This document shows positions 7,972 to 16,042 of a stretch of 64,000 nucleotides of DNA, one piece after another. The position numbers and the translations under genes were made by a program. The DNA lies in contig CBDBEN010000005.1 of NCBI GenBank assembly GCA_965204405.1, forward strand, positions 620,001-684,000, in the 5' to 3' direction. Below the pieces are notes generated by a model. It saw only the letters and a list, made by a program, of their open reading frames with translations. It did not search any database and was not told where the DNA came from. The stretch comes from JANQPX01 sp965204405. GTDB lineage: Bacteria > Pseudomonadota > Alphaproteobacteria > Geminicoccales > Geminicoccaceae. Position 1 is the stretch's first letter, and each line of letters begins with the position of its first letter.

Positions 7972-8463
7972 CTTGGTGTGATGGTTTCATTCTTGGCGTC
8001 TCTCGGGTGAGCAGCCTCAATTGAGGCCGGCACGTTTACGGATCGGTATGGTTTTAGAGGATGATTCTCTCTAATCGGGATACGCACTTGTGTCGTGATC
8101 ATGAAACCCGGTCGATTTTTCGCCACTGGCTCTGCCGTCCGAAAGATCGCTCTTCACTTTTGCTTCATGATTGAGCGTCAGGATGGCGTTCATTGGTCCA
8201 TGAGATCCTGGGAATCCGCTCGCCCGCCGGAAAGAAGGGGACGGGCTCGGATTCCCAGGATCTCATGGACCAAAGTCAATTCTGCCCTAGTTGGGTTAAC
8301 AGAAGGTTAGGCCGGTGAGATCGAACGAACGCCGAATTCTGGACACTGGTGAATTGTTCAATACAGGAGATTCTCGAGGCTTTCTTGGGAGAAGCTCTCA
8401 TACTCATCGGTTTTTGGCGCTTTTTGCGATTGACGTGGTAGCCGAATGAAGTGGTCACACCAC
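7972..8463 (+). repeat. Possible composite family C unit enclosing a family A palindrome
   Basis: The left side near 7972 reads TCTTGGTGTGATGGTTTCAT, and the right side (8441-8463) is the inverted match GAATGAAGTGGTCACACCAC. Between them lies a full family A copy with the same upstream flank as copy 2. The outer TA dinucleotides are lost on both sides. Whether this is one element or two solo ends is open. Confidence 0.4.
8193..8273. repeat. Family A palindrome, copy 3
   Basis: Arms TTGGTCCATGAGATCCTGGG and CCCAGGATCTCATGGACCAA pair perfectly over about 25 bases. Compared with the common CATGCGATCC/GGATCGCATG, both arms carry the matching change (C to A on the left, G to T on the right), a compensated substitution that keeps the stem. 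Confidence 0.9.
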
Positions 8464-8488
8464 TCTTCGATCAGGGGGGAGAGGTTCA

Positions 8489-8896
8489 ATGTTCCGGTCA
8501 ATTTCGTTTCAAGGCTTGGCGATCTTGTTCACCTGCTGTCTGGCACCCGCCGGATCGGATGCCGCTGATCAACCTGCCGACCCGTCACTCTATGGCGATG
8601 TCGAGCGCTTCGAGGAAGGTGATGCCGCCAAGGGAGCAAAGCTCTACAAGCGCCTTTGCCGCGGCTGCCATGGCGAGGATGGCCGCGGTGGTGCCCATAC
8701 TTTCATGCCGCATATCGGTAATCTGACCGACAAGGATTATATCGAGCTGGTTCCCGACAGTTTTCTCTATGAGGTGATCGCCGATGGCGGCGAGGCGGTC
8801 GGCAAGAGTGCTTACATGCCGGCCTGGAAAGTGAAACTGTCGGACCAGGACATCAAGGACGTCATCGCCCATGTCCGGTCCATGCCGACCTATTAG
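8489..8896 (+). CDS. Periplasmic c-type cytochrome
   Basis: A 135-residue class I cytochrome c with an N-terminal export signal (ISFQGLAILFTCCLAPAGSD) and a haem site CRGCH in LCRGCHGEDGRGGAHTF; axial Met is probably in SAYMPAWKVKLSDQDIKD. GGGGGAGAGG precedes the ATG at 8489. A Cys pair inside the signal could make it a lipoprotein, but no good lipobox is seen. The last codon and stop (TAT TAG) run into a family C repeat: the TAG at 8894-8896 is the repeat tip. It is probably a second electron carrier of the dehydrogenase region. Confidence 0.85.
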   Translation: MFRSISFQGLAILFTCCLAPAGSDAADQPADPSLYGDVERFEEGDAAKGAKLYKRLCRGCHGEDGRGGAHTFMPHIGNLTDKDYIELVPDSFLYEVIADGGEAVGKSAYMPAWKVKLSDQDIKDVIAHVRSMPTY

Positions 8897-9014
8897 TGGT
8901 ATGACCAGTTCATTTGGTTCTTAATCGCCTGAACCGGTTCGCCATTTTGAAGCAAGGCCTTGGAATATCTCTGATCCCTGGATTAAAGGAACCGTGCGTA
9001 TCGAACATGCCCTA
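8894..9014 (+). repeat. Family C element, copy 2
   Basis: It begins TAGTGGTATGACCAGTTCAT at the cytochrome stop and ends TATCGAACATGCCCTA, which read backwards is TAGGGCATGTTCGATA and resembles the tip of copy 3 (TAGTGGTATGTTCGATAC). At 9013 the same TA opens another tip (TAGTGGTGTGTCAAAATCC), so two elements are joined head to tail. Confidence 0.65.
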
Positions 9015-9022
9015 GTGGTGTG

Positions 9023-9169
9023 TCAAAATCCTTTAAGTCTCACCGTCACTGCCTGGTAATTCTTAGTCTCCGCGATCCATCGCTCGAGCCCCTCATGCTT
9101 GACCCGGGCCACCAGATCGGCGGTACGCGGCCAGGTTCCGAGGACTCCAATGAAATCTTTCGTGCCCAT
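9023..9169 (-). pseudogene. Possible truncated small regulator remnant
   Basis: A 48-codon minus-strand frame from an ATG at 9167-9169, reading MGTKDFIGVLGTWPRTADLV and ending at a TGA supplied by the family C tip that starts at 9013. The WP.TADLV pattern recalls the N-terminus of small Cro-like phage regulators, but the usual helix-turn-helix continuation is not there. I read it as a gene cut by a repeat insertion; it could equally be chance. Confidence 0.25.
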
Positions 9170-9195
9170 CGCGCCAAGAGTAAAAAAGTCGGATC

Positions 9196-9312
9196 TAGAG
9201 CGTTTCCGGTTGAGGTTTACGCGGTGCTATCCTGTCCATTCCCCCCCCGTTATGGTCGGTACGTTGGCGTAGTTGGGCGGGGGATGGATCGGCCTGTCCC
9301 GGAAAGGCGCTA
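9196..9312 (+). repeat. Family B element, copy 3
   Basis: It begins TAGAGCGTTTCCGGTTGAGG and ends GGCCTGTCCCGGAAAGGCGCTA. The TA at 9311-9312 is also the first TA of family C copy 3. Confidence 0.75.
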
Positions 9313-9418
9313 GTGGTATGTTCGATACAAATGATTCCTCCAATCTTCCAAGAAAATGACGGCATACCGCCGATCTTGGCGATGGCAATGGGAATCAAAT
9401 GGAGTGGACACACCACTA
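9311..9418 (+). repeat. Family C element, copy 3
   Basis: It begins TAGTGGTATGTTCGATACAA and ends GGAGTGGACACACCACTA, with the interior CGCATACCGCCGATCTTGGC-like segment (here GGCATACCGCCGATCTTGGC) seen in copies 1, 5 and 7. Both ends are TA. Confidence 0.75.
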
Positions 9419-9500
9419 ACTAGCCCGATCCTTCTACGCCGAGGCGCCTGGGGCGATCGTCTTCACTAACTCTTAACCTTTTCCCGATAAGCTCCATTTC

Positions 9501-9581
9501 CTGGTCCATGGGGCCCTAGGAATCCACCCGCCTGCAAGGACAAAGGTGTGAGGCTTGGACTCCCAAGGTCTCATGGACCAG
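9501..9581. repeat. Family A palindrome, copy 4
   Basis: Arms CTGGTCCATGGGGCCCTAGG and TCCCAAGGTCTCATGGACCAG; less perfect pairing than copies 2, 3 and 5. The upstream flank (CTTCACTAACTCTTAACCTT, then CCCGATAAGCTCC) matches that of copy 1. Confidence 0.8.
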
Positions 9582-9844
9582 ACGGCTATTGTTTCATGAG
9601 AAAATTAAGAAAGGGTGAAGGCCCGGACGCCGCCAGCCGGGGCAACCTGATCTCGCGATGGTCCAGGCATTGAGAGACGGTGGCTGCGGCGAGTATAAGC
9701 GAAACCTATAATCAATATTGGCCTTGGGCAACTTGTGCACGAAGTTGCCTTCCCTGATCATGAATCATGGCGTTGTCGCCAAAAAATTTGATCAGGGAAC
9801 AACAGGCCGCAGGCACAAAGTCGTGGCCATATCAGGGAGACGTC

Positions 9845-11494
9845 ATGAGACCCTCGTCTTACGTGGTCTTGTCGGCGGGCGCTCTGCTCGTTTCGACATC
9901 ATTGGCATGGGCCGATATGCAGGGAACCGGTGAGTCCGGCGGCTGGGAAAAACGGGTCGCGGTCAAGCCCGATCCCGCGAAGGTCGTGGTGCCCGATGGC
10001 TATGAAGTCGGTATTTTCGCCGAAGGGCTGAGCGCGCCATCCGCTGCAACCGTCGACGGTGACGGCAATCTCTGGGTCGTCGTTTCGCCGCCGCTGCTCG
10101 GCAGCCCCGAGGCCGAAGAGTTCGAGGAGGCCCACATCAAGGTCTTCGGCCCCGATGGCGCGCCGGTCAGGGAAATTGGCAAGGGGGTCTTCACGACCGT
10201 CATGAATGAGCTTTCCTACTGCCCGGAGAACGGCAAGATCTACGTGCCTGAATATGCCGAGAAGATCTGGGAGGTGGACGGCATCGACGGCGAACCGAAG
10301 CTGATCATCAAGGACCTGTTCATCGGCGATCACCGCAATGGCGGCGTCACCTGCAAGGACGGCTTCTTGTATTTCGCCCTCGGTCTGCCCAGCAATACCG
10401 GCTTTGCCGATCCCGACAATCACGGCTGGACCGACATCCCGGAAGACCCCTACTGGCTGAAGCATGACACCGAAGGCTTCGGCACCACGCCGCACGATCC
10501 GCCATGCCGCGACATCGTCCACACCGGTCTCAATGTGCGCTCGTCGGACGGCCGTCTGACCGGCGGCTTCCTTCCCGTCGGCGTGCCTGCCGAGCCCGGC
10601 ATGAAGATTCCCGGCAAGGTGCCATGCGGCGGTTCGGTGATGCGGGTCGCGATCGACGGGGCAGGGGATGACGGCATTTATGCCCATGAGAGCATGGAAG
10701 TTTACGCCATGGGCTTCCGCAACCAGTCCGGCGTCGAGTTTGGCCCCAAGGGCTCGAAGTTCGAGAATGCCCTTGCGGTCAGCGACAATGGCGCCAATGA
10801 CCTCGGTAATCGCAGGGTCGCCAATGGTGCGGAAAAGCTCTGGCTGGTGACCGAGATGGGCCAGGATGCCGGCTTTCCCGACAAGGAAGGCTTCCTGTTC
10901 GTGACCGGCAAGCGCTATGGCCACGAGACCTATACCGGCAGCCCGATCGATAGACCTTATCCGAACCTCTATATCGGCGAGGAGCCGTTCGTGCCGGAGA
11001 TGTGGCCCTATCGCTTCCAGCATCACGTTTCCGGTAACCGCGGCGTGCCGAAAATCATCGCCAATGACAACCCGGACGGCTACATCAACCCGATCCTGGA
11101 ATGGGACACCAACAACCCCATCGACGGCATCGCCTGGAGCGCCTCGGGTTTCGGCGCCGACAACAATCTATTCGGTGCGGTCTACGGCATTCTCGATACA
11201 GGCCCGGAGAGCCTGGAGCCGACCTGGCCCGTCATTCTTCAGGTCGAGTTTCTCGAGCCGTCCGGCGTGAAGTGGTCCTATTTCGTCCGCAATATCGAGA
11301 TGGGCCCAAATGCCTACCAGAAAGAGGAAAACCGCGGCGGCATCGAGCGTCCGAACGACGTGGTGTTCTCCAATGACGGCAAGACCATGTACATCGTCGA
11401 CTATGGCGAGGTGTACACCGACTTCGAAATGCCGTCGCCCTTCTACACCGTACCAAAGTCCGGCGTGATCTGGACCGTCACCTACAAAGGGTAG
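9845..11494 (+). CDS. Exported beta-propeller dehydrogenase-like protein
   Basis: A 549-residue secreted protein from the ATG at 9845, chosen because AGGGAGA lies just before it and a signal peptide follows (SYVVLSAGALLVSTSLAWAD). The reading frame stays open upstream to 9767. Repeated GDGNLWVV, NGKIYVPEY, FLYFALGLPSN, AMGFRNQSGVEFGP and SNDGKTMYIVDYGEV segments are blades of a six-bladed propeller of the glucose/sorbosone dehydrogenase or NHL type. FRNQSG matches the position of the FRNPWR motif in the first dehydrogenase. Cofactor and substrate are unknown. With that gene and two cytochromes it may form a periplasmic oxidation system. Confidence 0.6.
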   Translation: MRPSSYVVLSAGALLVSTSLAWADMQGTGESGGWEKRVAVKPDPAKVVVPDGYEVGIFAEGLSAPSAATVDGDGNLWVVVSPPLLGSPEAEEFEEAHIKVFGPDGAPVREIGKGVFTTVMNELSYCPENGKIYVPEYAEKIWEVDGIDGEPKLIIKDLFIGDHRNGGVTCKDGFLYFALGLPSNTGFADPDNHGWTDIPEDPYWLKHDTEGFGTTPHDPPCRDIVHTGLNVRSSDGRLTGGFLPVGVPAEPGMKIPGKVPCGGSVMRVAIDGAGDDGIYAHESMEVYAMGFRNQSGVEFGPKGSKFENALAVSDNGANDLGNRRVANGAEKLWLVTEMGQDAGFPDKEGFLFVTGKRYGHETYTGSPIDRPYPNLYIGEEPFVPEMWPYRFQHHVSGNRGVPKIIANDNPDGYINPILEWDTNNPIDGIAWSASGFGADNNLFGAVYGILDTGPESLEPTWPVILQVEFLEPSGVKWSYFVRNIEMGPNAYQKEENRGGIERPNDVVFSNDGKTMYIVDYGEVYTDFEMPSPFYTVPKSGVIWTVTYKG

Positions 11495-11522
11495 GGAGGA
11501 AGGGGCTACAGCCCTGACTTTT

Positions 11523-11556
11523 GGGCGTCGGAGCCTAGCTTCGGCGCCCGTTTTTT
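11523..11556 (+). terminator. Rho-independent terminator
   Basis: A 12-pair stem, GGGCGTCGGAGC against GCTTCGGCGCCC (with G-U pairs), a CTA loop, then G and six T. A textbook terminator for the propeller gene that ends at 11494. Confidence 0.9.
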
Positions 11557-11955
11557 CCGAAAGCATATTTCGATTTTGTCGTTCTCTCCTTGGCGCCCTT
11601 TCGGAAGGGTTCCGAGTGGTTTCATGATGCCGGCCATAATCGAACGTCAGGGGCTTGGTGCGCCGTAATGGGGCGCCTTCAAGGGGCAGTCCATCCGATC
11701 TGATGTTGACTGGATCGATCCCGCTTCCCCGCAGGAAATCCGGCCATATCGGTGGGCAAGCAGCTTGGTCCAAGATCACCCAAAGGGTCGTGCCTGCGTC
11801 GTCATTGGGCTCGAAAGCCCGCAGCGCCTCCGCCTTTCCTGGCCCGAAGGCAGTGCTATGAATTCGGTCGAAACCCTTCCGAACGGGTTCTTAACGCAAC
11901 GTCAGGCCAGTTCACCCGCTCCCGATCACGCTGCTTATCCCGGGGCAATATCGGT
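11557..11955. other. Intergenic stretch, no gene recognised
   Basis: About 400 bp between the terminator and family B copy 4. Open frames here show no recognisable protein character. A GAGTGGTTTCATGATG near 11614 faintly recalls a family C tip. Confidence 0.4.
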
Positions 11956-12008
11956 TAGAGCGTTTCCGGTTGAGGTTTTCGCGATCCATCCCTCTCGGAA
12001 ATGCGCTC
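11956..12008 (+). repeat. Family B element, copy 4 (compact)
   Basis: It begins TAGAGCGTTTCCGGTTGAGG, then TTTTCGCGATCC, and reaches the opposite tip GGAAATGCGCTC after only about 50 bases, as in copy 2. The palindrome centre is missing. Confidence 0.65.
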
Positions 12009-12095
12009 GTCGGGAGAGGGAGCTGGTTGAAACCCAGCTAATCGAGAGCAAAGGCTTCTTCATTCTTTCTTCATGTGCTTGTGAGATGAGGGCCG

Positions 12096-12178
12096 TCTGG
12101 TCCATGCGATCCTGGAAGTCTGAGTCTCGGCCTTTCTTCCCGGCGGGCGGGCGGATTCCCAGGATCGCATGGACCAGA
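12096..12178. repeat. Family A palindrome, copy 5
   Basis: Arms TCTGGTCCATGCGATCCTGG and CCCAGGATCGCATGGACCAGA, followed by an inner GCGGGCGGGCGG. TTCATTCTTTCTTCATGTGC upstream resembles the flank of copies 2 and 3. Confidence 0.85.
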
Positions 12179-12339
12179 AAATAGAGGCTATCGAGGAAAG
12201 CTTAACATTTGGTGTCGACGATCGTTTCCGGAGTATTGGCGTAGACCGAACCCTTCCGCTCGGAATGGGCTCCGGTAATACGGCTCGAAACTTGGCTGTA
12301 TACCGTCAACCCGCTGGCCCCCAAGGAGCAGCGCTTCAT

Positions 12340-12376
12340 TTGTTTCGATCACATGGCAATCATGTGATCGAAACAA
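12340..12376 (-). terminator. Perfect hairpin downstream of the dioxygenase
   Basis: A 16-bp perfect stem, TTGTTTCGATCACATG with its complement, around a five-base loop. It lies 38 bp past the stop of the minus-strand dioxygenase gene. There is no U-run on the minus strand, so it may be an mRNA end-protector or an operator-like site rather than a classical terminator. Confidence 0.45.
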
Positions 12377-12413
12377 GCTGCCAGCGAGTTTCGATATCAG
12401 GACATCTGCCTCG

Positions 12414-13250
12414 TCAGGCCGACCAAAGCGTCGGGAAAAAATCGCCTTCGATCCGATCGCCGTCCTTGTAGCCTTCGGCTTCGAACATCCTGCGTTCGTC
12501 CAATGCCCAATCGCCCCGGTAGCGGATCATGCCGTCTTCTGCCGTCATGCGCAGTGTGTAGCGGCGCACGGTTTCGCTTGGGGTGACGGTGGAGAGTCCG
12601 CCATGGAGGGTGCGCATGTCGAAATAGAGGCAGTCACCCAGATCCAGGTCGAACTGCACGAGATCATATGCGTCAGGATCGGCCTCGATGTCCGGTGTCA
12701 ATTCGTATCGCTCCCCATTGACCTCGGTGACGCCGCTTCCAGTCCTGTGCCCGTCGGCGAAGCGGGTGCGCATGAACAGCTTGTCCCAGAGGTGGGAGCC
12801 ACGAACGAAGGCGATGCCGTTTGCCTTGCTCACCGGCTCCAGCGGCAGCCAGAGCACGCACATGCTGCCGGTGAAATCGAAATAGGAAATGTCGTGATGA
12901 AAAGGCGGGCGCGAGGTGGAGCCGGCCTCACGCAGAAACCAGTTGTCCATCACCAGGTTGATTCTATTTGCACGAAGAAGTTCTGCCGCAAGCGGGGCGC
13001 ATGGGGATTGGTGAACGAAGCGCTCGAAACCCGGATAGCGGCTCCAGGCCCAAAAATCCTCGTAATAGCCGGGTTGATCCGGGTCTTTGGTGTGGCGGGT
13101 GAAATTGCCGGTGGGATGTTCCATGGACCGATCGATCGCCTCGCGCAAGAGGTCGATCCACCCGGCATCGAACTTCTGCCGAAGCTTCACCACGCCGTCC
13201 CGGCGAAACGTCTCGATCTCGTCAGGTTTCACCAAGGAAGCCTTGCCCAT
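12414..13250 (-). CDS. Phytanoyl-CoA dioxygenase family protein
   Basis: A 278-residue Fe(II)/2-oxoglutarate oxygenase. The iron-binding HxD is H118-x-D120 in RPPFHHDISYFDF; the distal His is in DMRTLHGGLSTV, and the oxoglutarate Arg probably in ETVRRYTLRMTAED. The start at 13250 has CTGGAG eight bases upstream; an alternative ATG lies 36 bases earlier. It follows the betaine-type transporter genes on the same strand with only about 80 bp between, so it may hydroxylate an imported quaternary amine or amino acid. The ectoine hydroxylase signature is not seen. Confidence 0.75.
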   Translation of the reverse strand: MGKASLVKPDEIETFRRDGVVKLRQKFDAGWIDLLREAIDRSMEHPTGNFTRHTKDPDQPGYYEDFWAWSRYPGFERFVHQSPCAPLAAELLRANRINLVMDNWFLREAGSTSRPPFHHDISYFDFTGSMCVLWLPLEPVSKANGIAFVRGSHLWDKLFMRTRFADGHRTGSGVTEVNGERYELTPDIEADPDAYDLVQFDLDLGDCLYFDMRTLHGGLSTVTPSETVRRYTLRMTAEDGMIRYRGDWALDERRMFEAEGYKDGDRIEGDFFPTLWSA

Positions 13251-13333
13251 ACTCAGATCTCCAGCGCGTCTCTCGAACACAGGCAAGTCAACCGCCCAGA
13301 TGGTATCTGGTCAACCGTCCAGGTGGTGCCTGG

Positions 13334-14866
13334 CTAGGTTTCGCCCATCTTGCGCCTGTACATGCCCTGGATGATACGATCGATGACCATGGCGCAGAAC
13401 AGGATGGCGAGGCCGGCAAGCATGCCCTGGCCCTTGGCCGCGTATTGAAGGGCTTCCAGGATATTGGCGCCGAGGCCGCCTGCACCGATCAGCGATGCGA
13501 TCACCACCATGGAGAGACACATCAGGATCGTCTGGTTGATCCCTGTCATGATCGAGGGCATGGCGAGCGGGATCTCGACATTCCTTAGAAGCTGCCATTT
13601 GGTGCAGCCGAAGGCGACAGCCGCCTCCTTTGTGCCTTCGGGCACCTGGCGCATGCCGAGCGCGGTCAGGCGGATCACCGGCGGCATCGCGAAAATGATG
13701 GTCGCCAAAACGCCGGGGGGTTTGCCTGTGCCGAAGAAAGCGATGATGGGGATCAGGTAGACGAAAGCCGGCATGGTCTGCATGAAATCCAGAATCGGAA
13801 GTGCCGCCGCATAGGCGCGGGAACTCTTGCCGAACCAGATGCCGAGCGGGATACCGAAGAGGAGACAGAGAAAGGCAGCCGCGCCGAGCAGCGCCACCGT
13901 CACCATCGATACTTCCCAAAGGCCGAAGGTCGCGAGATAGGCAAGGGCCGCTGCCGTGAACACCGCGACCCGAGGGCCGGCCAGACGCCAGGCCATGACC
14001 ACGATCACCAGCATCACCACCGGCCAGGGGGTATCTACCAGAACCACTTCGAGACCATCCAGCACGGCACGAATGGCTGCCGTGACCCCCTTGAACACAT
14101 CGCCGAACTCGGTGGCCAGCCAGTCGAACCAGCCCTCCATCCAGTTGGCGACCGGCGTGAACCACTCCTTGTTCATCGGGAACTTGGTGATCAGCTCGGC
14201 GGGCTTGGCGACCGTGAACCGGTAGATGGTAAGCGGCCAGATACCGAGGATCAGGAAGGCACCGAAGGCAACGCGCGGCCAGCTCACGCCGGACGGCGTT
14301 TCCGGCTTGGCCCGCCAGCGGAGATAGTGCTTCTCATAAGCGACATTGCCGTAAAAACCTTCGATCAACTTGATCAGGAGCATCAGGCCGACGCCCACCG
14401 CCAGAACGGTGAGGGCTTCCGCCGAGGCGGCCTCCGCTTCGCCAAGCGCCTTGTCCGCAGCCTTCTGCAGATTGCCGGCGACCTTGAGGGCGGCATCGGC
14501 TCCCGCCTGATCCCCGGAAGCGACCAGATCGGCCGCCTGCTGCTCGCGCTTTTCGATATTGGCGGTGAGCTTTTCGTAGCGCGCCATCTTGTCGGCACCG
14601 AGATCGCCCCAAAGACCGCGGCCCAGCTGGACAAGCGCGAACAGCTCCAGCACGAGAAACGTCCAGAAGAACCCCCAGAGCCCGCGAAAGGCACCCCAAA
14701 GCGGGCCGGCGAGAGCGGCCGCCCAGTTCCAGGACCAGGCAAAGCCGGTCTTGCCTTGGATCTTTTCGAACTGGGCCGCGTAATAGTCGTGTTTCTCCGT
14801 GGCGAAATCGTCGATCGACGCGGAAAGTGATTTGGGTCCGAGCTCGAGGCCGGTGTCGGTGCTCAT
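13334..14866 (-). CDS. Betaine-type ABC permease with N-terminal extension
   Basis: A 510-residue inner-membrane permease of the ProW/OpuAB type. The EAA loop is EAAVAFGCTKWQLLRNVEIP in the C-terminal half, followed by IMTGINQTILMCLSMVVIAS. The first 200 or so residues are unusual: GPLWGAFRGLWGFFWTFLVL and VGVGLMLLIKLIEGFYGN look like the DUF2628-type membrane domain, with a charged helical stretch (about residues 88-140, rich in Ala, Glu, Lys, Gln) in between. The start overlaps the ATPase stop by four bases. The fusion could regulate transport or anchor the system. Confidence 0.8.
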   Translation of the reverse strand: MSTDTGLELGPKSLSASIDDFATEKHDYYAAQFEKIQGKTGFAWSWNWAAALAGPLWGAFRGLWGFFWTFLVLELFALVQLGRGLWGDLGADKMARYEKLTANIEKREQQAADLVASGDQAGADAALKVAGNLQKAADKALGEAEAASAEALTVLAVGVGLMLLIKLIEGFYGNVAYEKHYLRWRAKPETPSGVSWPRVAFGAFLILGIWPLTIYRFTVAKPAELITKFPMNKEWFTPVANWMEGWFDWLATEFGDVFKGVTAAIRAVLDGLEVVLVDTPWPVVMLVIVVMAWRLAGPRVAVFTAAALAYLATFGLWEVSMVTVALLGAAAFLCLLFGIPLGIWFGKSSRAYAAALPILDFMQTMPAFVYLIPIIAFFGTGKPPGVLATIIFAMPPVIRLTALGMRQVPEGTKEAAVAFGCTKWQLLRNVEIPLAMPSIMTGINQTILMCLSMVVIASLIGAGGLGANILEALQYAAKGQGMLAGLAILFCAMVIDRIIQGMYRRKMGET

Positions 14867-15915
14867 GCCTTGCCTCCCTGGATCCCTTTCAACAGCGTCG
14901 TCTTGTCGATGACGCCGATGTCCTTGCCGTCATCGTCCTGAATGACGATCGGGATGTCGGTGGTGGTGGTGATGTCAATGAGCTGATCGAGATCGGTGCC
15001 GTGGGAGGTTCGCTCCGCAGTGGCGAGGTCGATCTTCTTCGATGCCTGATATTCGTCCAGCGGCACCATGATCGAGTGGGCGAACACCAGCTTCAGCTTG
15101 GAGATGCCTTCGACGAAGTCCTTCACATAGTCGTCTGCCGGCTTGGTCACGATATCCTCGGGCGTGCCGATCTGCACGATGCGGCCATCCTTCATGATAG
15201 CGATGCGGTTGCCGATGCGGATCGCCTCGTCGAGGTCGTGGGTGATGAATACCGTGGTCTTGTTCAGCTCCGCGGACAATCCCATGAACTGGTCCTGGAG
15301 CTGGCGGCGAATAAGGGGATCGAGCGCCGAGAACGGTTCGTCCATCAGCAGCACTTCGGGATCGGAGGCAAGCGCACGGGCAAGGCCCACCCGCTGCTGC
15401 ATCCCGCCCGAAAGTTCGCGGGGAAAGCGGTCCTCATAGCCGTCGAGATTGACCATGGAAAGGCAGCGCTGCGACACTTCCCAGCGCTTCGACTTCGGCT
15501 CACCGCGAACTTGCAGGGGAAAGCCGACATTGTCGCGTACCGTGCGGTGCGGTAGCAGCGCCATATGCTGGAACACCATGCCGATATGCATGGCGCGCAT
15601 TGTGCGCAACTCCTCGCCCGGCAAAGAGAGCATGTCGCGGCCAAGCATGGATATCTTGCCGGCGGTCGGCTCGATCAGCCGGTTCAGATGGCGCACCATG
15701 GTCGACTTGCCGGAGCCGGACAGCCCCATGACGCAGAAGATTTCTCCGCGCGGCACTGTGAAAGAGCAGTCGGCGATGCCGACCACGCAGCCGAATTTCT
15801 CCAGGACTTCAGGCTTGGTCAGCCCCTCTGTCTCGACCGCCCGCATGGCCTCCCCGGCACGCTCGCCAAAGATTTTCCACACACCGTCGAGTTCGATTAC
15901 CTGTTCATCAGCCAC
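14863..15915 (-). CDS. Betaine-type ABC transporter ATPase
   Basis: A 350-residue ProV/OpuAA-type ATPase: Walker A GLSGSGKST at about residues 64-72, Q-loop MVFQHMALLPHRTV, signature ELSGGMQQRVGLARAL, Walker B VLLMDEPFSALDP and switch His in FITHDLDEA. The last 60 residues (DIPIVIQDDDGKDIGVIDKT) look like a single CBS-type regulatory repeat, as in osmotically regulated relatives. It is the middle gene of binding protein - ATPase - permease. It couples ATP hydrolysis to uptake of a quaternary ammonium compound or proline-like solute. Confidence 0.85.
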   Translation of the reverse strand: MADEQVIELDGVWKIFGERAGEAMRAVETEGLTKPEVLEKFGCVVGIADCSFTVPRGEIFCVMGLSGSGKSTMVRHLNRLIEPTAGKISMLGRDMLSLPGEELRTMRAMHIGMVFQHMALLPHRTVRDNVGFPLQVRGEPKSKRWEVSQRCLSMVNLDGYEDRFPRELSGGMQQRVGLARALASDPEVLLMDEPFSALDPLIRRQLQDQFMGLSAELNKTTVFITHDLDEAIRIGNRIAIMKDGRIVQIGTPEDIVTKPADDYVKDFVEGISKLKLVFAHSIMVPLDEYQASKKIDLATAERTSHGTDLDQLIDITTTTDIPIVIQDDDGKDIGVIDKTTLLKGIQGGKA

Positions 15916-15999
15916 GTGTCCGCCCTTCCGGTAAGGCGTGTTGGACCGGCGTTATCGGCCTAATCGGCTCAACAACTGGATTGAATGGGGTCAGGCTTA

Positions 16000-16031
16000 G
16001 GCCGGCGCTCCCTCCAAGGGAAACGCCGGCC
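16000..16031 (-). terminator. Intercistronic hairpin after the binding-protein gene
   Basis: GGCCGGCG and TCCCT pair with AGGGA and CGCCGGCC around a CCA loop. It lies between the binding-protein stop (16043) and the ATPase start (15915). No U-run; probably limits read-through or protects the 3' end of the upstream message, giving more binding protein than ATPase. Confidence 0.5.
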
Positions 16032-16042
16032 CAACGTGATGG

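Noticed and set aside
12414..13250. Ectoine hydroxylase EctD
   Set aside because: The usual EctD signature around the iron site is not present and no ectABC genes are near; only the broad phytanoyl-CoA dioxygenase family is supported.
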